Origin: Symplocastrum torsivum CPER-KK1
GTDB lineage: Bacteria > Cyanobacteriota > Cyanobacteriia > Cyanobacteriales > Coleofasciculaceae
DNA length: 57,168 bases
Assembly: GCA_019358875.1 (NCBI GenBank)
Contig: JAHHIF010000051.1
Coordinates: 1 to 57,168 of the forward strand
Reading direction: 5' to 3'
A model generated the notes under the pieces. It did no database searches, was not told the DNA's origin, and saw nothing but the letters and a program-made list of their open reading frames with translations. Positions within the stretch are counted from its first letter, which is position 1, and each line of letters opens with the position of its first letter. The translations under genes were made by a program, and so were the position numbers. Below are positions 42,883 to 51,969 of this stretch, one piece after another.

Positions 42883-43608
42883 TCATTGGTTGCTGATGTC
42901 CTTTTGTTTGTCTTCTGATGAGGCAGGTGCTGGTGAGAGCGTTTTCTTAGCCAGCTTAGTTGTATAGGTTACCGCACCAACTGTTGCACATAAACCAAAG
43001 ATTTGCAGTGCCATTTTTCCAGGAGTATTGCCGCCACTAGCTAAGTTGGCGCCTGCTGAACCAAGATACACATAAAGTGCAATGACTGGGAGCATTCCTA
43101 ACCAGGAGAAAAAGAAGTAGTGCCAAAAGTTAATTTTAGTGAGGCTAAAACCGTAATTGAGAATATTGGAAGGAACAATTGGGGAAAGACGGGTTAAAAA
43201 GACAATCTTCCAGCCTTTTCTACCAACAGCTTTATCAAGTTCGGTAAATTGGGGACGTTTGGCAATCCACTTTTTTAAAGGTTTCCGGGCAACAGTGCGA
43301 CCCAAGAGATAGCAGAGAGTTGTTCCCAAGATGTCGGCAATCGAGACAACAACAACTCCTTTAAGAAAGCCGAATAACGTGCCTGCCGCCAAAAAAAGAA
43401 CTGCTGCTGGCAAACCAACAACAGTCGTAATTATGTAAATCAAAATGAATGCCGGCTTTGCCCACGGCCCAAGCGAGACAAGCCAATGCTTGATATGAGT
43501 AAGCCAGTCCTGCAGAGGTAGCAAGCTGAAGGCAGCGATCGCGATCGCAATACCAATAACGGCAAGTAGCAGCCAAACTTTTTTCTTCGCGAGGAAGTCC
43601 CTATTCAT
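42883..43608 (-). CDS. TVP38/TMEM64 (DedA-like, SNARE-associated) membrane protein
   Basis: A 241-aa inner-membrane protein with about six hydrophobic segments. The VTT domain is visible: PAFILIYIITTVVGLPAAVL, FLAAGTLFGFLKG with the conserved G-x-LFG, the re-entrant FLTRLSPIVPSNILNYGFSL (R and P conserved) and HYFFFSWLGMLP. TVP38/DedA-family proteins act in lipid scrambling and envelope homeostasis. The C-terminus is cytoplasmic and Lys/Ser/Glu-rich. It lies 30 bases downstream of purQ on the same strand, so cotranscription is likely though functionally unlinked. Confidence 0.93.
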   Translation of the reverse strand: MNRDFLAKKKVWLLLAVIGIAIAIAAFSLLPLQDWLTHIKHWLVSLGPWAKPAFILIYIITTVVGLPAAVLFLAAGTLFGFLKGVVVVSIADILGTTLCYLLGRTVARKPLKKWIAKRPQFTELDKAVGRKGWKIVFLTRLSPIVPSNILNYGFSLTKINFWHYFFFSWLGMLPVIALYVYLGSAGANLASGGNTPGKMALQIFGLCATVGAVTYTTKLAKKTLSPAPASSEDKQKDISNQ

Positions 43609-43638
43609 TGATGTGTTCGACTGCGCTCAGAGTATTAG

Positions 43639-44358
43639 TTAACTAGCACTCATTGTAGACAAGCTTTTACTGGTGAGTGCGCCTAACAATCCCTCGAACA
43701 ACTTTATACCATCTGTACCACCCAACAGGGCATCTGCTGCCCGTTCTGGGTGGGGCATCATCCCCAAGATTTTACCTGTCGGGTCGCAAATTCCAGCAAT
43801 GTTGTTGACTGAACCATTTGGGTTGCCCATATCGTCTGTCGTACCCGTTGCGGTACAGTAGCGAAACAGGACTTGACCGTTATCTTCTAAGGCTTTGACG
43901 GTATCAGCATCGGCATAGTAGCGACCTTCACCGTGAGCAATAGGGAGGGTAACCAACTGCCCTTGTGAGTAAGCAGATGTCCAGGGAAGGTCAGTGCGTT
44001 CTACTTTGAGCGGAACGCGATCGCAAATAAAATGTAAATCGCGATTCCGAACCAGTGCGCCAGGTAACAGCCCCATTTCAGTTAACACCTGGAAGCCATT
44101 GCAGATACCTAGGATAAACTTACCCTGCTTAGCGTGTTCCCTAACTTGCCCCATCACAGGCGAAAATTGAGCTAATGCTCCACAGCGGAGATAGTCTCCA
44201 TAACTAAAACCACCGGGAATCACGACCACGTCTATGTCAGAAATATCCGTTTCCTCGTGCCAAACCATGCGGGTTGGTAAGTCGAGTAAACTTTGAGTAA
44301 CATACGCCACATCGCGATCGCAATTGGACCCTGGAAAAACCACAACCCCAAACTTCAT
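43639..44358 (-). CDS. purQ: Phosphoribosylformylglycinamidine synthase glutaminase subunit PurQ
   Basis: A 239-aa class I glutamine amidotransferase that supplies ammonia for the fourth step of purine synthesis (FGAR to FGAM). The catalytic triad is visible: C86 in LGICNGFQ, H203 and E205 in MMPHPERA. The N-terminal VVVFPGSNCDRD and PGGFSYGDYLRCGA are typical of PurQ. The length matches the stand-alone PurQ family, working with PurS (2 bases upstream) and PurL, which is not in the window. Confidence 0.97.
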   Translation of the reverse strand: MKFGVVVFPGSNCDRDVAYVTQSLLDLPTRMVWHEETDISDIDVVVIPGGFSYGDYLRCGALAQFSPVMGQVREHAKQGKFILGICNGFQVLTEMGLLPGALVRNRDLHFICDRVPLKVERTDLPWTSAYSQGQLVTLPIAHGEGRYYADADTVKALEDNGQVLFRYCTATGTTDDMGNPNGSVNNIAGICDPTGKILGMMPHPERAADALLGGTDGIKLFEGLLGALTSKSLSTMSAS

Positions 44359-44360
44359 AC

Positions 44361-44636
44361 CTACACCCCCATCAGTGTTGCCACTTCAACTAAATCAAAC
44401 CGATAATTTTCGATCACTGGATTTGCCAACAATCGGTCACAGATGCGGTCAAGTTGCTCCCGTGCCTTTTCTTCATTGGCAGCCGTTATCATCAGCTCAA
44501 TATACTTACCAATGCGTACCTGCTCCACATTTTCATAACCCAACTGCTTCAGCCCCGACTCGACCGCAACTCCTGCTGGATCTAAGACTGAAGGTCGAAG
44601 GGTAACATAGATCCGCGCTTGATACTTGAAAATCAC
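44361..44636 (-). CDS. purS: Phosphoribosylformylglycinamidine synthase subunit PurS
   Basis: A 91-aa PurS. Signatures: YQARIYVTLRPSVLDPAGVA at the N-terminus, then LGYENVEQVRIGKYIEL and ICDRLLANPVIENY. PurS bridges PurL and PurQ in the bacterial FGAM synthase complex. GTG start. Two bases from purQ; head of the operon purS-purQ-TVP38. Divergent from the Zur-type regulator across 96 bases. Confidence 0.97.
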   Translation of the reverse strand: MIFKYQARIYVTLRPSVLDPAGVAVESGLKQLGYENVEQVRIGKYIELMITAANEEKAREQLDRICDRLLANPVIENYRFDLVEVATLMGV

Positions 44637-44732
44637 TCTTCATCCCCCAAATTCAAACAAGCCCTGTTTAAAGTTTGAACTACTAAGTCCCCAAGACTTC
44701 AACAAAATTGTAGGAGACTAAAAAGAAAGTCC

Positions 44733-45152
44733 ATGAAACTCCAACGCACGCGCTCCCAGGCTCGAATTCTAAACTTACTCACAACTCTGAATCGTGCTGT
44801 TTCTGCCCAAGATATCTATGTTGAGTTACGCAACCTTGACCAGAGTATGGGTCTAGCTACAGTTTACCGCGCCCTGGAAGCCTTGAAACTTGAAGGTGTC
44901 GTACAAGTGCGGACACTTACCAATGGGGAATCCCTCTACAGTGGCGTACAGCGTGATCAACACCACCTTACTTGCCTCAATTGTGGTGAATCGATACCTA
45001 TTGATGAATGCCCAGTACATCAGTTAGAGAATGAGTTGCAGGATTCCCACCAATTCAAAATTTACTACCACACCTTAGAGTTTTTTGGATTATGCGATCG
45101 CTGCGCCGTGGCGAGTGATACCGAGACAGCCGATTCAACTACTCATCAATAA
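44733..45152 (+). CDS. zur: Fur-family transcriptional regulator, Zur/FurB-like
   Basis: A 139-aa Fur-family repressor. The winged helix contains LNRAVSAQDIYVELRN and the recognition helix MGLATVYRALEALKLEG. The dimerisation part has HHLTCLNCGESIPIDECPVH and LEFFGLCDRC, with the structural zinc cysteines C81/C84 and C121/C124. The sequence is closer to the zinc-responsive FurB/Zur of cyanobacteria than to FurA or PerR as I recall them. No Zur box (TGATAATNATTATCA-like) is evident in the flanking gaps, so autoregulation is not supported by sequence. Confidence 0.88.
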   Translation: MKLQRTRSQARILNLLTTLNRAVSAQDIYVELRNLDQSMGLATVYRALEALKLEGVVQVRTLTNGESLYSGVQRDQHHLTCLNCGESIPIDECPVHQLENELQDSHQFKIYYHTLEFFGLCDRCAVASDTETADSTTHQ

Positions 45153-45468
45153 TAAGAAGAATACAGAAGTGGCTGTGTTCAGGAGAATCCTAAAGTTTGG
45201 ACTTGCCTCTCGGTTTGGCAACCTCCCTTTGAGCAAGAGCCACAATCCTTCAGCCTCGTCTTCAGTGGCTTCCAGTGAGGTGGGTTGCGAGCGCATGTAA
45301 AGAAGTATTCACCTTCTTGTCGCACGACAATCTAGACTTGGGCTAAAGTAGCCATTAAGTCGCAGAAAAATCATCAAAAATAAAAAATCAAACCTGAAAA
45401 AAGAGCGGATTCTTCATTTTTCCTCTTGTAAAATTAGCAAGCAACTGCAAGCCTATTGGATCAAGCTG
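45153..45468. other. 316-base intergenic region downstream of zur
   Basis: No gene is supported. A short inverted repeat AAGAAG/CTTCTT is at 45301-45318. The open plus-strand frame running from the end of zur to 45300 has no start signal or recognisable product. The LapA-like gene's AT-rich promoter region probably lies at 45360-45430. Confidence 0.45.
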
Positions 45469-45834
45469 ATGCGACAGATTAATTTTTTGATTATTTTTGC
45501 TGTGTGTTTGGCTCTAGTTTTATTCAGCTTAGAAAACAGTGAACCTACAGCAATCCGAATTATTGAGGGCGTTCAGGTTCAAGCCCCCTTGTCTATTGAA
45601 CTGATTTTTGCAATGGGAATTGGGGCAACTCTAGCTTGGATCTTCAGCATCTGGACACGACTACAGCAGCAACTAGATGCCCGCCGAGCGATGCGGCAGA
45701 TTCGCTCCAAAGAGGAGCAAATTGAGAAGCTAGAGCAAGATGTTCAACGTTACAAGGCAGAAATTGAAGAGCAATTGCCAGCATTATCGGCATCTAGACC
45801 CCTGACAGAAGGGACACTGGCAGAGCAAGGTTAA
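45469..45834 (+). CDS. LapA-like (DUF1049) small membrane protein
   Basis: A 121-aa protein with two transmembrane helices (about 4-22 and 42-63) joined by the short loop NSEPTAIRIIEGVQVQAPLS, the typical LapA/DUF1049 arrangement. A cytoplasmic coiled coil follows (65-107: LQQQLDARRAMRQIRSKEEQ, then QIEKLEQDVQRYKAEIEEQL). In E. coli, LapA works with LapB in lipopolysaccharide assembly control; the cyanobacterial role is unknown. Ends 90 bases upstream of scpA. Confidence 0.85.
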   Translation: MRQINFLIIFAVCLALVLFSLENSEPTAIRIIEGVQVQAPLSIELIFAMGIGATLAWIFSIWTRLQQQLDARRAMRQIRSKEEQIEKLEQDVQRYKAEIEEQLPALSASRPLTEGTLAEQG

Positions 45835-45926
45835 GATTGATTAATCTCATCCCATGCTTCTTAAAGACCCACCCATGTCTCTTCCTCATCAAATATAGTG
45901 TTGCAGACTACTAGTGGCAGTACGTG

Positions 45927-46844
45927 ATGACTGGAACACCTGCTCAAGAAGCGATCGCTCTTCTCATTGACTTGGCACAGCGAGGGGAAATTAACCCTTG
46001 GGATGTCCAGGTTATTGAGGTCATTGACCGCTATTTAAGTGAACTTGGCTTGGGAAATGATGCCGAACCCGGACACCGTGATACTGACTTGTCTCAGTCT
46101 GGACAAGCATTTTTGTGGGCATCAATGCTGGTTTTACTCAAAGCCGATACCCTCGGACGGATGGGAGAGGCGGACGAACCAGAACTCACCGAGATAGACG
46201 ACCAAATCGATATGGTGGGCGAAATGCGCTTGCCACTGCATCTAGAACGACATCTACGCCGTCGTGCTGCCGCTCCGCCACCCAAAAGACGCCCTGTAAC
46301 ACTCCAAGAGCTGATCGATCAGTTGCAGCAAATAGCAGCACAACTGGATGAAACGCCCTTGCCTCCTCGTGCCTTACGTCCCCGCGCTCAATCTCGTTCT
46401 CAAGCAGCCAAAGCGATCGCTCATTTGGCTCACGATGAAAACTTGACAGAAATTGCCACAAGACTAGAAGTCTTTCTTTCACGTCATTGGCAAGAGATCG
46501 CAGCGGGAAAAGATTGGCTGAATTTAGATCAGTTGTTAGAGTGGTGGACGTTGTCTCCTATAGCATTGGATGAAGCTGATTCTCTAGCCGCCCTGTCAGC
46601 AACCCTAGCAGGGAATGGGAACTCCGAACCGGATAACCATGTGGCTCTAGGTGAAGCGATGTCCGAAGGGCTTTATATCCCATCCCACGCTAACACTTCC
46701 CCCGAAGTGGCTGTTGAGGCAACTGAAGACGGAGCAAAAGACCGAGTTGGTGTCTTTTGGGCACTACTCCTGTTATCGGCTCAGTCCAAAGTAGAGTTAT
46801 CCCAAGAAGAGTTTTACCAAGACTTAAAAATCCGTGCGCTGTAA
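45927..46844 (+). CDS. scpA: Segregation and condensation protein A (ScpA)
   Basis: A 305-aa kleisin subunit of the SMC-ScpAB condensin that organises and segregates the chromosome. The N-terminal EAIALLIDLAQRGEINPWDV is the SMC-binding start and AFLWASMLVLLKADTLGR is family-typical. The middle is variable (acid- and proline-rich, about 90-150). The C-terminal winged helix (RVGVFWALLLLSAQSKVELS) binds the SMC head. A GTG directly precedes the ATG at 45927. ScpB is not in the window. Cyanobacterial ScpA proteins are often a little longer than the Bacillus protein. Confidence 0.92.
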   Translation: MTGTPAQEAIALLIDLAQRGEINPWDVQVIEVIDRYLSELGLGNDAEPGHRDTDLSQSGQAFLWASMLVLLKADTLGRMGEADEPELTEIDDQIDMVGEMRLPLHLERHLRRRAAAPPPKRRPVTLQELIDQLQQIAAQLDETPLPPRALRPRAQSRSQAAKAIAHLAHDENLTEIATRLEVFLSRHWQEIAAGKDWLNLDQLLEWWTLSPIALDEADSLAALSATLAGNGNSEPDNHVALGEAMSEGLYIPSHANTSPEVAVEATEDGAKDRVGVFWALLLLSAQSKVELSQEEFYQDLKIRAL

Positions 46845-47338
46845 TGAATAGACAATGGGTGTGTTGATCTGGGATTAGGATTTGAAGCTTGGGCAAACTG
46901 TACTTTGAGGGAGAACTGTTCTTTAGTTCCCCGTACTGCAAAACGCAGAACTCGTTCAAGGGAAGGTGAGCGATCGCAAATCGGCAACCCGTTTATGTGC
47001 TATGCACAAGTAAAGGTATCCGTTTTGTGTCAAAGCTTTGCGAACGCTGGTGTTCGCCTAGCCGTTCGCCATACGGTACTCTTCGGAGCAATTAGAGTTA
47101 ACTAATCGTCTTGAAGAGGAGCTAGTAGAAACAAGTCTGGGCATTGCTCTAACTCTCTGCTAGCGCATTGTTAGGTTGCTCTCGCCGTTCTTGCAAGTCG
47201 GGGGATTAGATCGACTATCTCTCCTGATTATCAGGATAAGTCCATCAACCAATCCAACGCACTAGCGACGGACTGGTTAAAATCAGACTCAATCGACCAA
47301 ACCAAAAATGTGTGGCCTAGGTTAAGGAACAAAAATTC
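46845..47338. other. 494-base intergenic region with a dispersed hairpin
   Basis: No gene is supported. At 47040-47069 GCGAACG and CGTTCGC flank the 16 bases CTGGTGTTCGCCTAGC; the unit also contains GTTCGC/GCGAAC sub-palindromes and looks like a dispersed repeat. The last 60 bases before 47339 hold TTAAGGAACAAAAATTC, the leader of the next gene. Confidence 0.45.
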
Positions 47339-48499
47339 ATGAAAGCCATGATTCTGGCGGCTGGTAAGGGAACTCGCGTGCGCCCCATCACCCACACCAT
47401 TCCCAAACCCTTAATTCCCATCCTGCAAAAACCAGTGATGGAGTTTTTACTAGAACTACTGCGACAGCATGGTTTTGACCAAGTTGTTGTCAACGTCAGT
47501 CACCTCGCAAACGAAATTGAAAGCTATTTCCGTGATGGACAGCGATTTGGTGTCCAAATCGCTTATTCGTTTGAAGGTCGAATCGTTGATGGTCAACTCG
47601 TCGGGGAAGCACTCGGCTCGGCGGGTGGGATGCGGCGCATCCAAGACTTTTACCCGTTTTTTGACGATACTTTTGTCGTCCTTTGCGGTGATGCTCTCAT
47701 TGACCTCGATTTGTCGGCGGCGGTTAAATGGCATAAAGAAAAGGGATCGATCGCTACGATAGTGACGAAAACCGTGCCGCAAGAGCAGGTTCCCAGCTAC
47801 GGTGTCGTTGTCACAGACGAGACGGGTCGAATTAAAGCTTTTCAGGAAAAGCCTTCGGTTGAGGAAGCTCTCAGTACCAACATCAACACAGGTATCTACA
47901 TCTTTGAACCAGAAGTATTGGATTATATCCCATCTGGTAAGGAATATGACATTGGTGGTGAGCTATTTCCTAAGCTTGTGGAAATGGGAGCGCCTTTTTA
48001 TGCCGTGCCGATGGAATTCCAGTGGGTGGATATTGGTAAAGTCCCAGACTACTGGCAAGCAATTCGTAGCGTCTTGCTGGGAGAAGTTAAAAATGTATCG
48101 ATTCCAGGACATGAAGTGGCTCCAGGTATCTACACAGGGTTAAATGTCGCCGTAAATTGGGACAAGGTTGACATCACGGGGCCTGTTTATATCGGTGGGA
48201 TGACCCATATTGAAGATGGAGCCAAGATTATTGGACCGACGATGATTGGTCCTAATTGTTGGGTATGTAGCGGTGCAACTGTTGATAATAGCGTGATTTT
48301 TGAATACTCTCGTTTGGGTGCGGGAGTTCGCTTGGTCGATAAGCTAGTGTTTGGACGCTACTGCGTTGATAAAACTGGGGCAACCATTGATGTCCAGGCA
48401 GCAGCTTTAGACTGGCTGATTACTGATACCCGCAGGAGTTTACCCTCCCAAGAGCCATTAGAGCGACAAGCGATCGCAGAACTCTTGGCAAGCGAATAG
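47339..48499 (+). CDS. Sugar-phosphate nucleotidyltransferase (NDP-sugar pyrophosphorylase)
   Basis: A 386-aa two-domain protein. The nucleotidyltransferase (1-235) starts KAMILAAGKGTRVRPITHTI, followed by PKPLIPI, LCGDALIDLDL (metal-binding GDALI), EKPSVEEALS, NTGIYIFEP. A left-handed beta-helix follows (about 250-350, hexapeptide-like VYIGGMTHIEDGAKIIGPTM). It activates a sugar-1-phosphate, mannose or glucose being the usual substrates in this family; the sequence does not decide between GTP-mannose and other donors. It may feed cell-wall or exopolysaccharide synthesis. Confidence 0.92.
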   Translation: MKAMILAAGKGTRVRPITHTIPKPLIPILQKPVMEFLLELLRQHGFDQVVVNVSHLANEIESYFRDGQRFGVQIAYSFEGRIVDGQLVGEALGSAGGMRRIQDFYPFFDDTFVVLCGDALIDLDLSAAVKWHKEKGSIATIVTKTVPQEQVPSYGVVVTDETGRIKAFQEKPSVEEALSTNINTGIYIFEPEVLDYIPSGKEYDIGGELFPKLVEMGAPFYAVPMEFQWVDIGKVPDYWQAIRSVLLGEVKNVSIPGHEVAPGIYTGLNVAVNWDKVDITGPVYIGGMTHIEDGAKIIGPTMIGPNCWVCSGATVDNSVIFEYSRLGAGVRLVDKLVFGRYCVDKTGATIDVQAAALDWLITDTRRSLPSQEPLERQAIAELLASE

Positions 48500-48518
48500 T
48501 TAGTTGTTAGTGGTTGTT

Positions 48519-48595
48519 AGTTGTTAGTGGGTAAGCTGGGCTAAGAAATCTACCAGGCTTAAGTTTTGTGACTTAGCACTACCCATCTAACAACT
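48519..48595. terminator. Long imperfect hairpin between convergent genes
   Basis: AGTTGTTAGTGGGTA (48519-48533) pairs, with one bulged base, with TACCCATCTAACAACT (48580-48595). Inside, GCTAAG (48540-48545) pairs with CTTAGC (48572-48577). The outer arms come from TTGTTAG repeat units in the 105-base gap between the nucleotidyltransferase and speA. It probably terminates both. Confidence 0.55.
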
Positions 48596-48604
48596 ACAAC
48601 TTCC

Positions 48605-50713
48605 TTAGCCATTCAAGTATGTGTAACTACCCAAGCTCTGCTCGTATTTTTGCAGGAGCAGTCGGGATTCTTCGAGGGTAATGCGTTTTTCTTGCAAGGC
48701 TTGCTCAGTGCGGCGGCGGACGCTCTCTACTAAGTCCTCAGCATCGTACTGTACATAACCCAAAACTTCTTTCACCGTGTCGCCCTTAACAACATGTTCA
48801 ATTTCATAGCCTCTAGGCGTTAATTGAATGTGAACAGCATTTGTGTCACCAAACAAGTTGTGTAAGTTGCCCATAATCTCTTGATAGGCTCCAGCAAGGA
48901 ACAAGCCTAAGTAATAGGGTTCGTGAGAGTGGGAATTAGACAGTGGCGTAGGGCTAGGCACTTTGTTAATTTCCAGCCCCTGCTTCCCTTTTTTGGAGTC
49001 AAGAGACTGCTGTATACTCGTCAACGGGTGAAGTTCTAGTACCGATTTAACATCTCGCAGGTCAATGAATTGGTCGATCTTCCCATCGCTGTCACAAGTA
49101 AGATCAGCGAGGATACCTCGGCGTGTGGGTTCTTCATCCAGCCGATGGATGGGCATAATTGGGAACAATTGGTCAATTGCCCAAGAATCAGGTACAGACT
49201 GAAAGACAGAGAGGTTGATGTAATAAATCGATGCCATGATTTTCTCTAAGTCTTCCAAGTCATCGGGAACGTAGTCCTGAGTTCTGGCAATTTCGAGAAT
49301 CTTGTAGCAACATGCCCAGTACAACTGCTCAGCTCTTGCTCGTTGGGTGAGGGTTAGGTACCCGAAGCTAAAGAGGCTTTTGGCTTCGTCGTTGAACTGA
49401 ATCGCGTCGTGGTAAGCTTCCTGGTAGTTCTCCAGGTTGATATTAGAGTATGTCTCCCAAAGGTTGCGGATAATCAGATGTTCTTTTTCCTGAATCGGTG
49501 CAGGAGTCTCAGCTAGGACATCACTGGTGCTAAGAACATCGAAGATTAAGACAGATTGATGGGATGCGATCGCACGACCACTCTCACTAATTAGCACTGG
49601 CGCTGGCAACTGACGACCATCACAAGCTTCCTTGACCTCAGCAACAATATCATTGGCATAATTTTGCATATTGTAGTTTTTCGAGGCATGGAAGTTCGTT
49701 TTAGAGCCGTCATAGTCGATCCCTAAACCACCACCAACATCGAGATACTGCATATTTGCCCCTAATGCACTCAACTCGACATAAATCTGACTAGCTTCTC
49801 GGATTGCCTCTTTAATCACACCAATCGCAGAGATTTGGGAGCCGATGTGGAAGTGCAATAGCTGCAAGGAGTTGAGCATTCCAGCACTTCGCAGTTGCTC
49901 AACGCAGGTGAGGATTTCCGGAATCGTTAGACCAAATTTAGCGCGATCGCCTGTAGAATCTCCCCAACGGCCTGTGCCTTTGGTACTCAGCTTTGCTCGA
50001 ACTCCCACAACGGGTTCAATTCCTAGCTGTCGGGTCGCATCAATTACGAGCTGCACTTCTTCTAACTGCTCAATGACGATGATCGGCTTGTGTCCGATGC
50101 GCGTCGCCAAGAGAGCCGTTTCGATGTATTCTCTGTCTTTGTAACCATTACAAATCAGCAGAGAGTTGGGAGTATTCAACGTTGCCAGGGCAATCATCAA
50201 TTCTGGTTTAGAACCCGCTTCTAGACCAAATTGGACAGGTTTCCCAAACCGAACCAAATCCTCAACCAAATGCCGATGCTGATTGCACTTGACAGGAAAG
50301 ACCCCTTGGTAAGTACCAGGGTATTTGTAACGAGCGATCGCTTTAGCAAAACAAGCATTTAACCGCTCAATCCGGTCTTCCAAAATATCCGAGAAGCGAA
50401 TCAATAGCGGTAGTCCTAGGTTGCGCTGCTGTAAGGCTTCTACGAGTTCTAATAAATCTAGAGAACCACCGCGATCGCCTTTGGGTGAAACCGTAACATG
50501 ACCAGCGGCATTAATCGAAAAGTATGGCTCTCCCCATCCCTGAATTCGATAGAGTTTCTCACTCTCCTCAATCGTCCAGGATTTGGTCGAGGCTGAAGGC
50601 TGCCGATGGGTTGTCAGTTGTACTTCTGGATTTGCCTCTGATTGTGTCTCATTGCCGTTAGCGGACTCGGCGCGTGGCGCGTTACCGATTTTGGGTGTCA
50701 GCTCTACCCCCAT
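48605..50713 (-). CDS. speA: Biosynthetic arginine decarboxylase
   Basis: A 702-aa PLP enzyme, decarboxylating arginine to agmatine for polyamine synthesis. The fold-type III barrel carries the PLP lysine in VFPVKCNQHRH (K142), with QFGLEAGSKPE, LHFHIGSQIS and DVGGGLGIDYDGS. The C-terminal half has the Cys in ADLTCDSDGKID (active-site cysteine) and a helical tail PxxYLNG. The N-terminal 40 residues are extra, poorly conserved and Ser/Asn/Gln-rich. A long (491-base) upstream region with a hairpin might regulate it. MTA phosphorylase in this window handles the by-product of the pathway further on. Confidence 0.96.
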   Translation of the reverse strand: MGVELTPKIGNAPRAESANGNETQSEANPEVQLTTHRQPSASTKSWTIEESEKLYRIQGWGEPYFSINAAGHVTVSPKGDRGGSLDLLELVEALQQRNLGLPLLIRFSDILEDRIERLNACFAKAIARYKYPGTYQGVFPVKCNQHRHLVEDLVRFGKPVQFGLEAGSKPELMIALATLNTPNSLLICNGYKDREYIETALLATRIGHKPIIVIEQLEEVQLVIDATRQLGIEPVVGVRAKLSTKGTGRWGDSTGDRAKFGLTIPEILTCVEQLRSAGMLNSLQLLHFHIGSQISAIGVIKEAIREASQIYVELSALGANMQYLDVGGGLGIDYDGSKTNFHASKNYNMQNYANDIVAEVKEACDGRQLPAPVLISESGRAIASHQSVLIFDVLSTSDVLAETPAPIQEKEHLIIRNLWETYSNINLENYQEAYHDAIQFNDEAKSLFSFGYLTLTQRARAEQLYWACCYKILEIARTQDYVPDDLEDLEKIMASIYYINLSVFQSVPDSWAIDQLFPIMPIHRLDEEPTRRGILADLTCDSDGKIDQFIDLRDVKSVLELHPLTSIQQSLDSKKGKQGLEINKVPSPTPLSNSHSHEPYYLGLFLAGAYQEIMGNLHNLFGDTNAVHIQLTPRGYEIEHVVKGDTVKEVLGYVQYDAEDLVESVRRRTEQALQEKRITLEESRLLLQKYEQSLGSYTYLNG

Positions 50714-51204
50714 TATTTTGTCTTACCTTCTAATACTGTCTGTCGATTGTCACTCTAGCGCATCTAGAGATTACCGAGAGCATAGTTAAGATCACCTGCA
50801 TTCAAGTTGTATTTCGCTGTTGAACCGTTAAGGGGAAAGGAAGTCTTCCTTTTCCTTTTGACCTAAAGTAGACAATCAATTTTGCCTTGCTATTAGATAG
50901 GTCATTAGCTTATTACAATCAGATTTTTGGAGCTTTTTTTAAAATTGGTGGGATCGGGTAGCTATGCTAAAATTCCGTCATCATGGTGACTGCTATCAAG
51001 TTTGGTCATTTTCATAACTTCGTTTATCAGCTTGGACTTAGGGTCAGCGGTAAAGATATGAGGAATTATGTCTGTACCCTTGACAACAGCTAAGGGATAA
51101 AAGCGACAACTTACTAAACGAAGTGTAAAACAGGCTTGATATTATACCCTGTACAAGTGCAATTATTTGCATTCTTACTTTTATCCTGACCGTCAAGGGC
51201 ATCA
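50714..51204. other. 491-base divergent promoter region with hairpin
   Basis: It lies between speA (minus) and the 51205 gene (plus). A palindrome AAAGGAAG-T-CTTCCTTT is at 50836-50852, inside the probable speA leader. No riboswitch class is recognised and no ORF is supported. The centre (50880-51000) is AT-rich with TTTTTTT at 50934-50940. Confidence 0.45.
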
Positions 51205-51864
51205 ATGCTCAACCCATCTAACAATCCTTCCGAACAGCCGCAACCTCGTCTACCACTGATCGAGCGGCTAATCCACAACTCTCCGCTTGTATTTTGGGGT
51301 CTGCTTTGGGCAGTGCTATTCTCAGCTGGTGGCTTCGCGGCTTTACGTCTTTTAAGCGCTGGGCCAATTGAGGAGGCATCTGCACCTGCACCAACTGCCT
51401 CTACCATTCAAGAAACTCCTGTTTTGCCACTGGTATCTACACCAACGTCACCTCTCACCACTGTTCCCCAATTCACAGCTAAACCGGATTTGCCACTGTC
51501 GTTGATTGGTGCTGTTGCTCTTGGCTGTGCGGGTGGTTCTTTATTGATTACCCAAGCTCTGAGACAAACGACTAATCGTCGCAAAGCTCCGAAACGTTTA
51601 AAATCTACTGCGAATAGCCGCAAGAAACGGCAGAATCCTTCAAAAAAACGCCGTTCTACTTCCACAACTAAGCAACCCGTTGCGTCTAAGCCCAACTTGG
51701 TAGCTTTAGAAAACCAACTACCAACAATCGACAACCGTCTGGCTCAAGTAACAGTATTACCCCCGGAGGAGAGCCATCCTCTAGATGGAGGTAAGCAAAA
51801 CCTTGCTGATTTGATGGATTTACGCAAGCGTCAGTCTCTCGCTTCGCTAATGCGTGGGAAGTAG
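51205..51864 (+). CDS. Hypothetical two-TM membrane protein with basic tail
   Basis: A 219-aa protein with two hydrophobic segments (about 27-50, VFWGLLWAVLFSAGGFAALR; about 96-116, LPLSLIGAVALGCAGGSLLI) separated by a Thr/Pro-rich loop. A strongly basic, probably cytoplasmic segment (120-160; RKAPKRLKSTANSRKKR) and an acidic-polar tail ending LADLMDLRKRQSLASLMRGK follow. The basic part could bind nucleic acid or phospholipid. It is found tail to tail with the CHAT gene. Not recognised as a named family. Confidence 0.78.
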   Translation: MLNPSNNPSEQPQPRLPLIERLIHNSPLVFWGLLWAVLFSAGGFAALRLLSAGPIEEASAPAPTASTIQETPVLPLVSTPTSPLTTVPQFTAKPDLPLSLIGAVALGCAGGSLLITQALRQTTNRRKAPKRLKSTANSRKKRQNPSKKRRSTSTTKQPVASKPNLVALENQLPTIDNRLAQVTVLPPEESHPLDGGKQNLADLMDLRKRQSLASLMRGK

Positions 51865-51969
51865 TTGTTGGTTATTTGTTGTTGATTATTTGTTGTTCAG
51901 CCAGTCATCAGGGTGCATCCGATCTATGAGCCAGTATTCTTTCTAAAACCAACAACCAACAACAAACCA
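51865..51969. repeat. Inverted TTGTTG-type repeats between convergent genes
   Basis: TTGTTGG/TTATTTG/TTGTTGA units (51864-51898) follow the plus-strand gene. Their complements (CCAACAACCAACAACAAACC, 51951-51970) precede the end of the minus-strand CHAT gene, so the gap can fold back on itself. A bidirectional terminator function is plausible. Confidence 0.5.

Noticed and set aside
45085..45300. 71-aa plus-strand frame overlapping the end of zur
   Set aside because: Starts inside zur, no ribosome-binding site, no protein-like sequence.
46905..47105. Plus-strand ORF downstream of scpA
   Set aside because: It crosses the dispersed hairpin at 47040-47069 and has neither start signal nor protein-like composition.
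50836..50852. Riboswitch or attenuator upstream of speA
   Set aside because: A single short palindrome is present; no conserved riboswitch core can be recognised.
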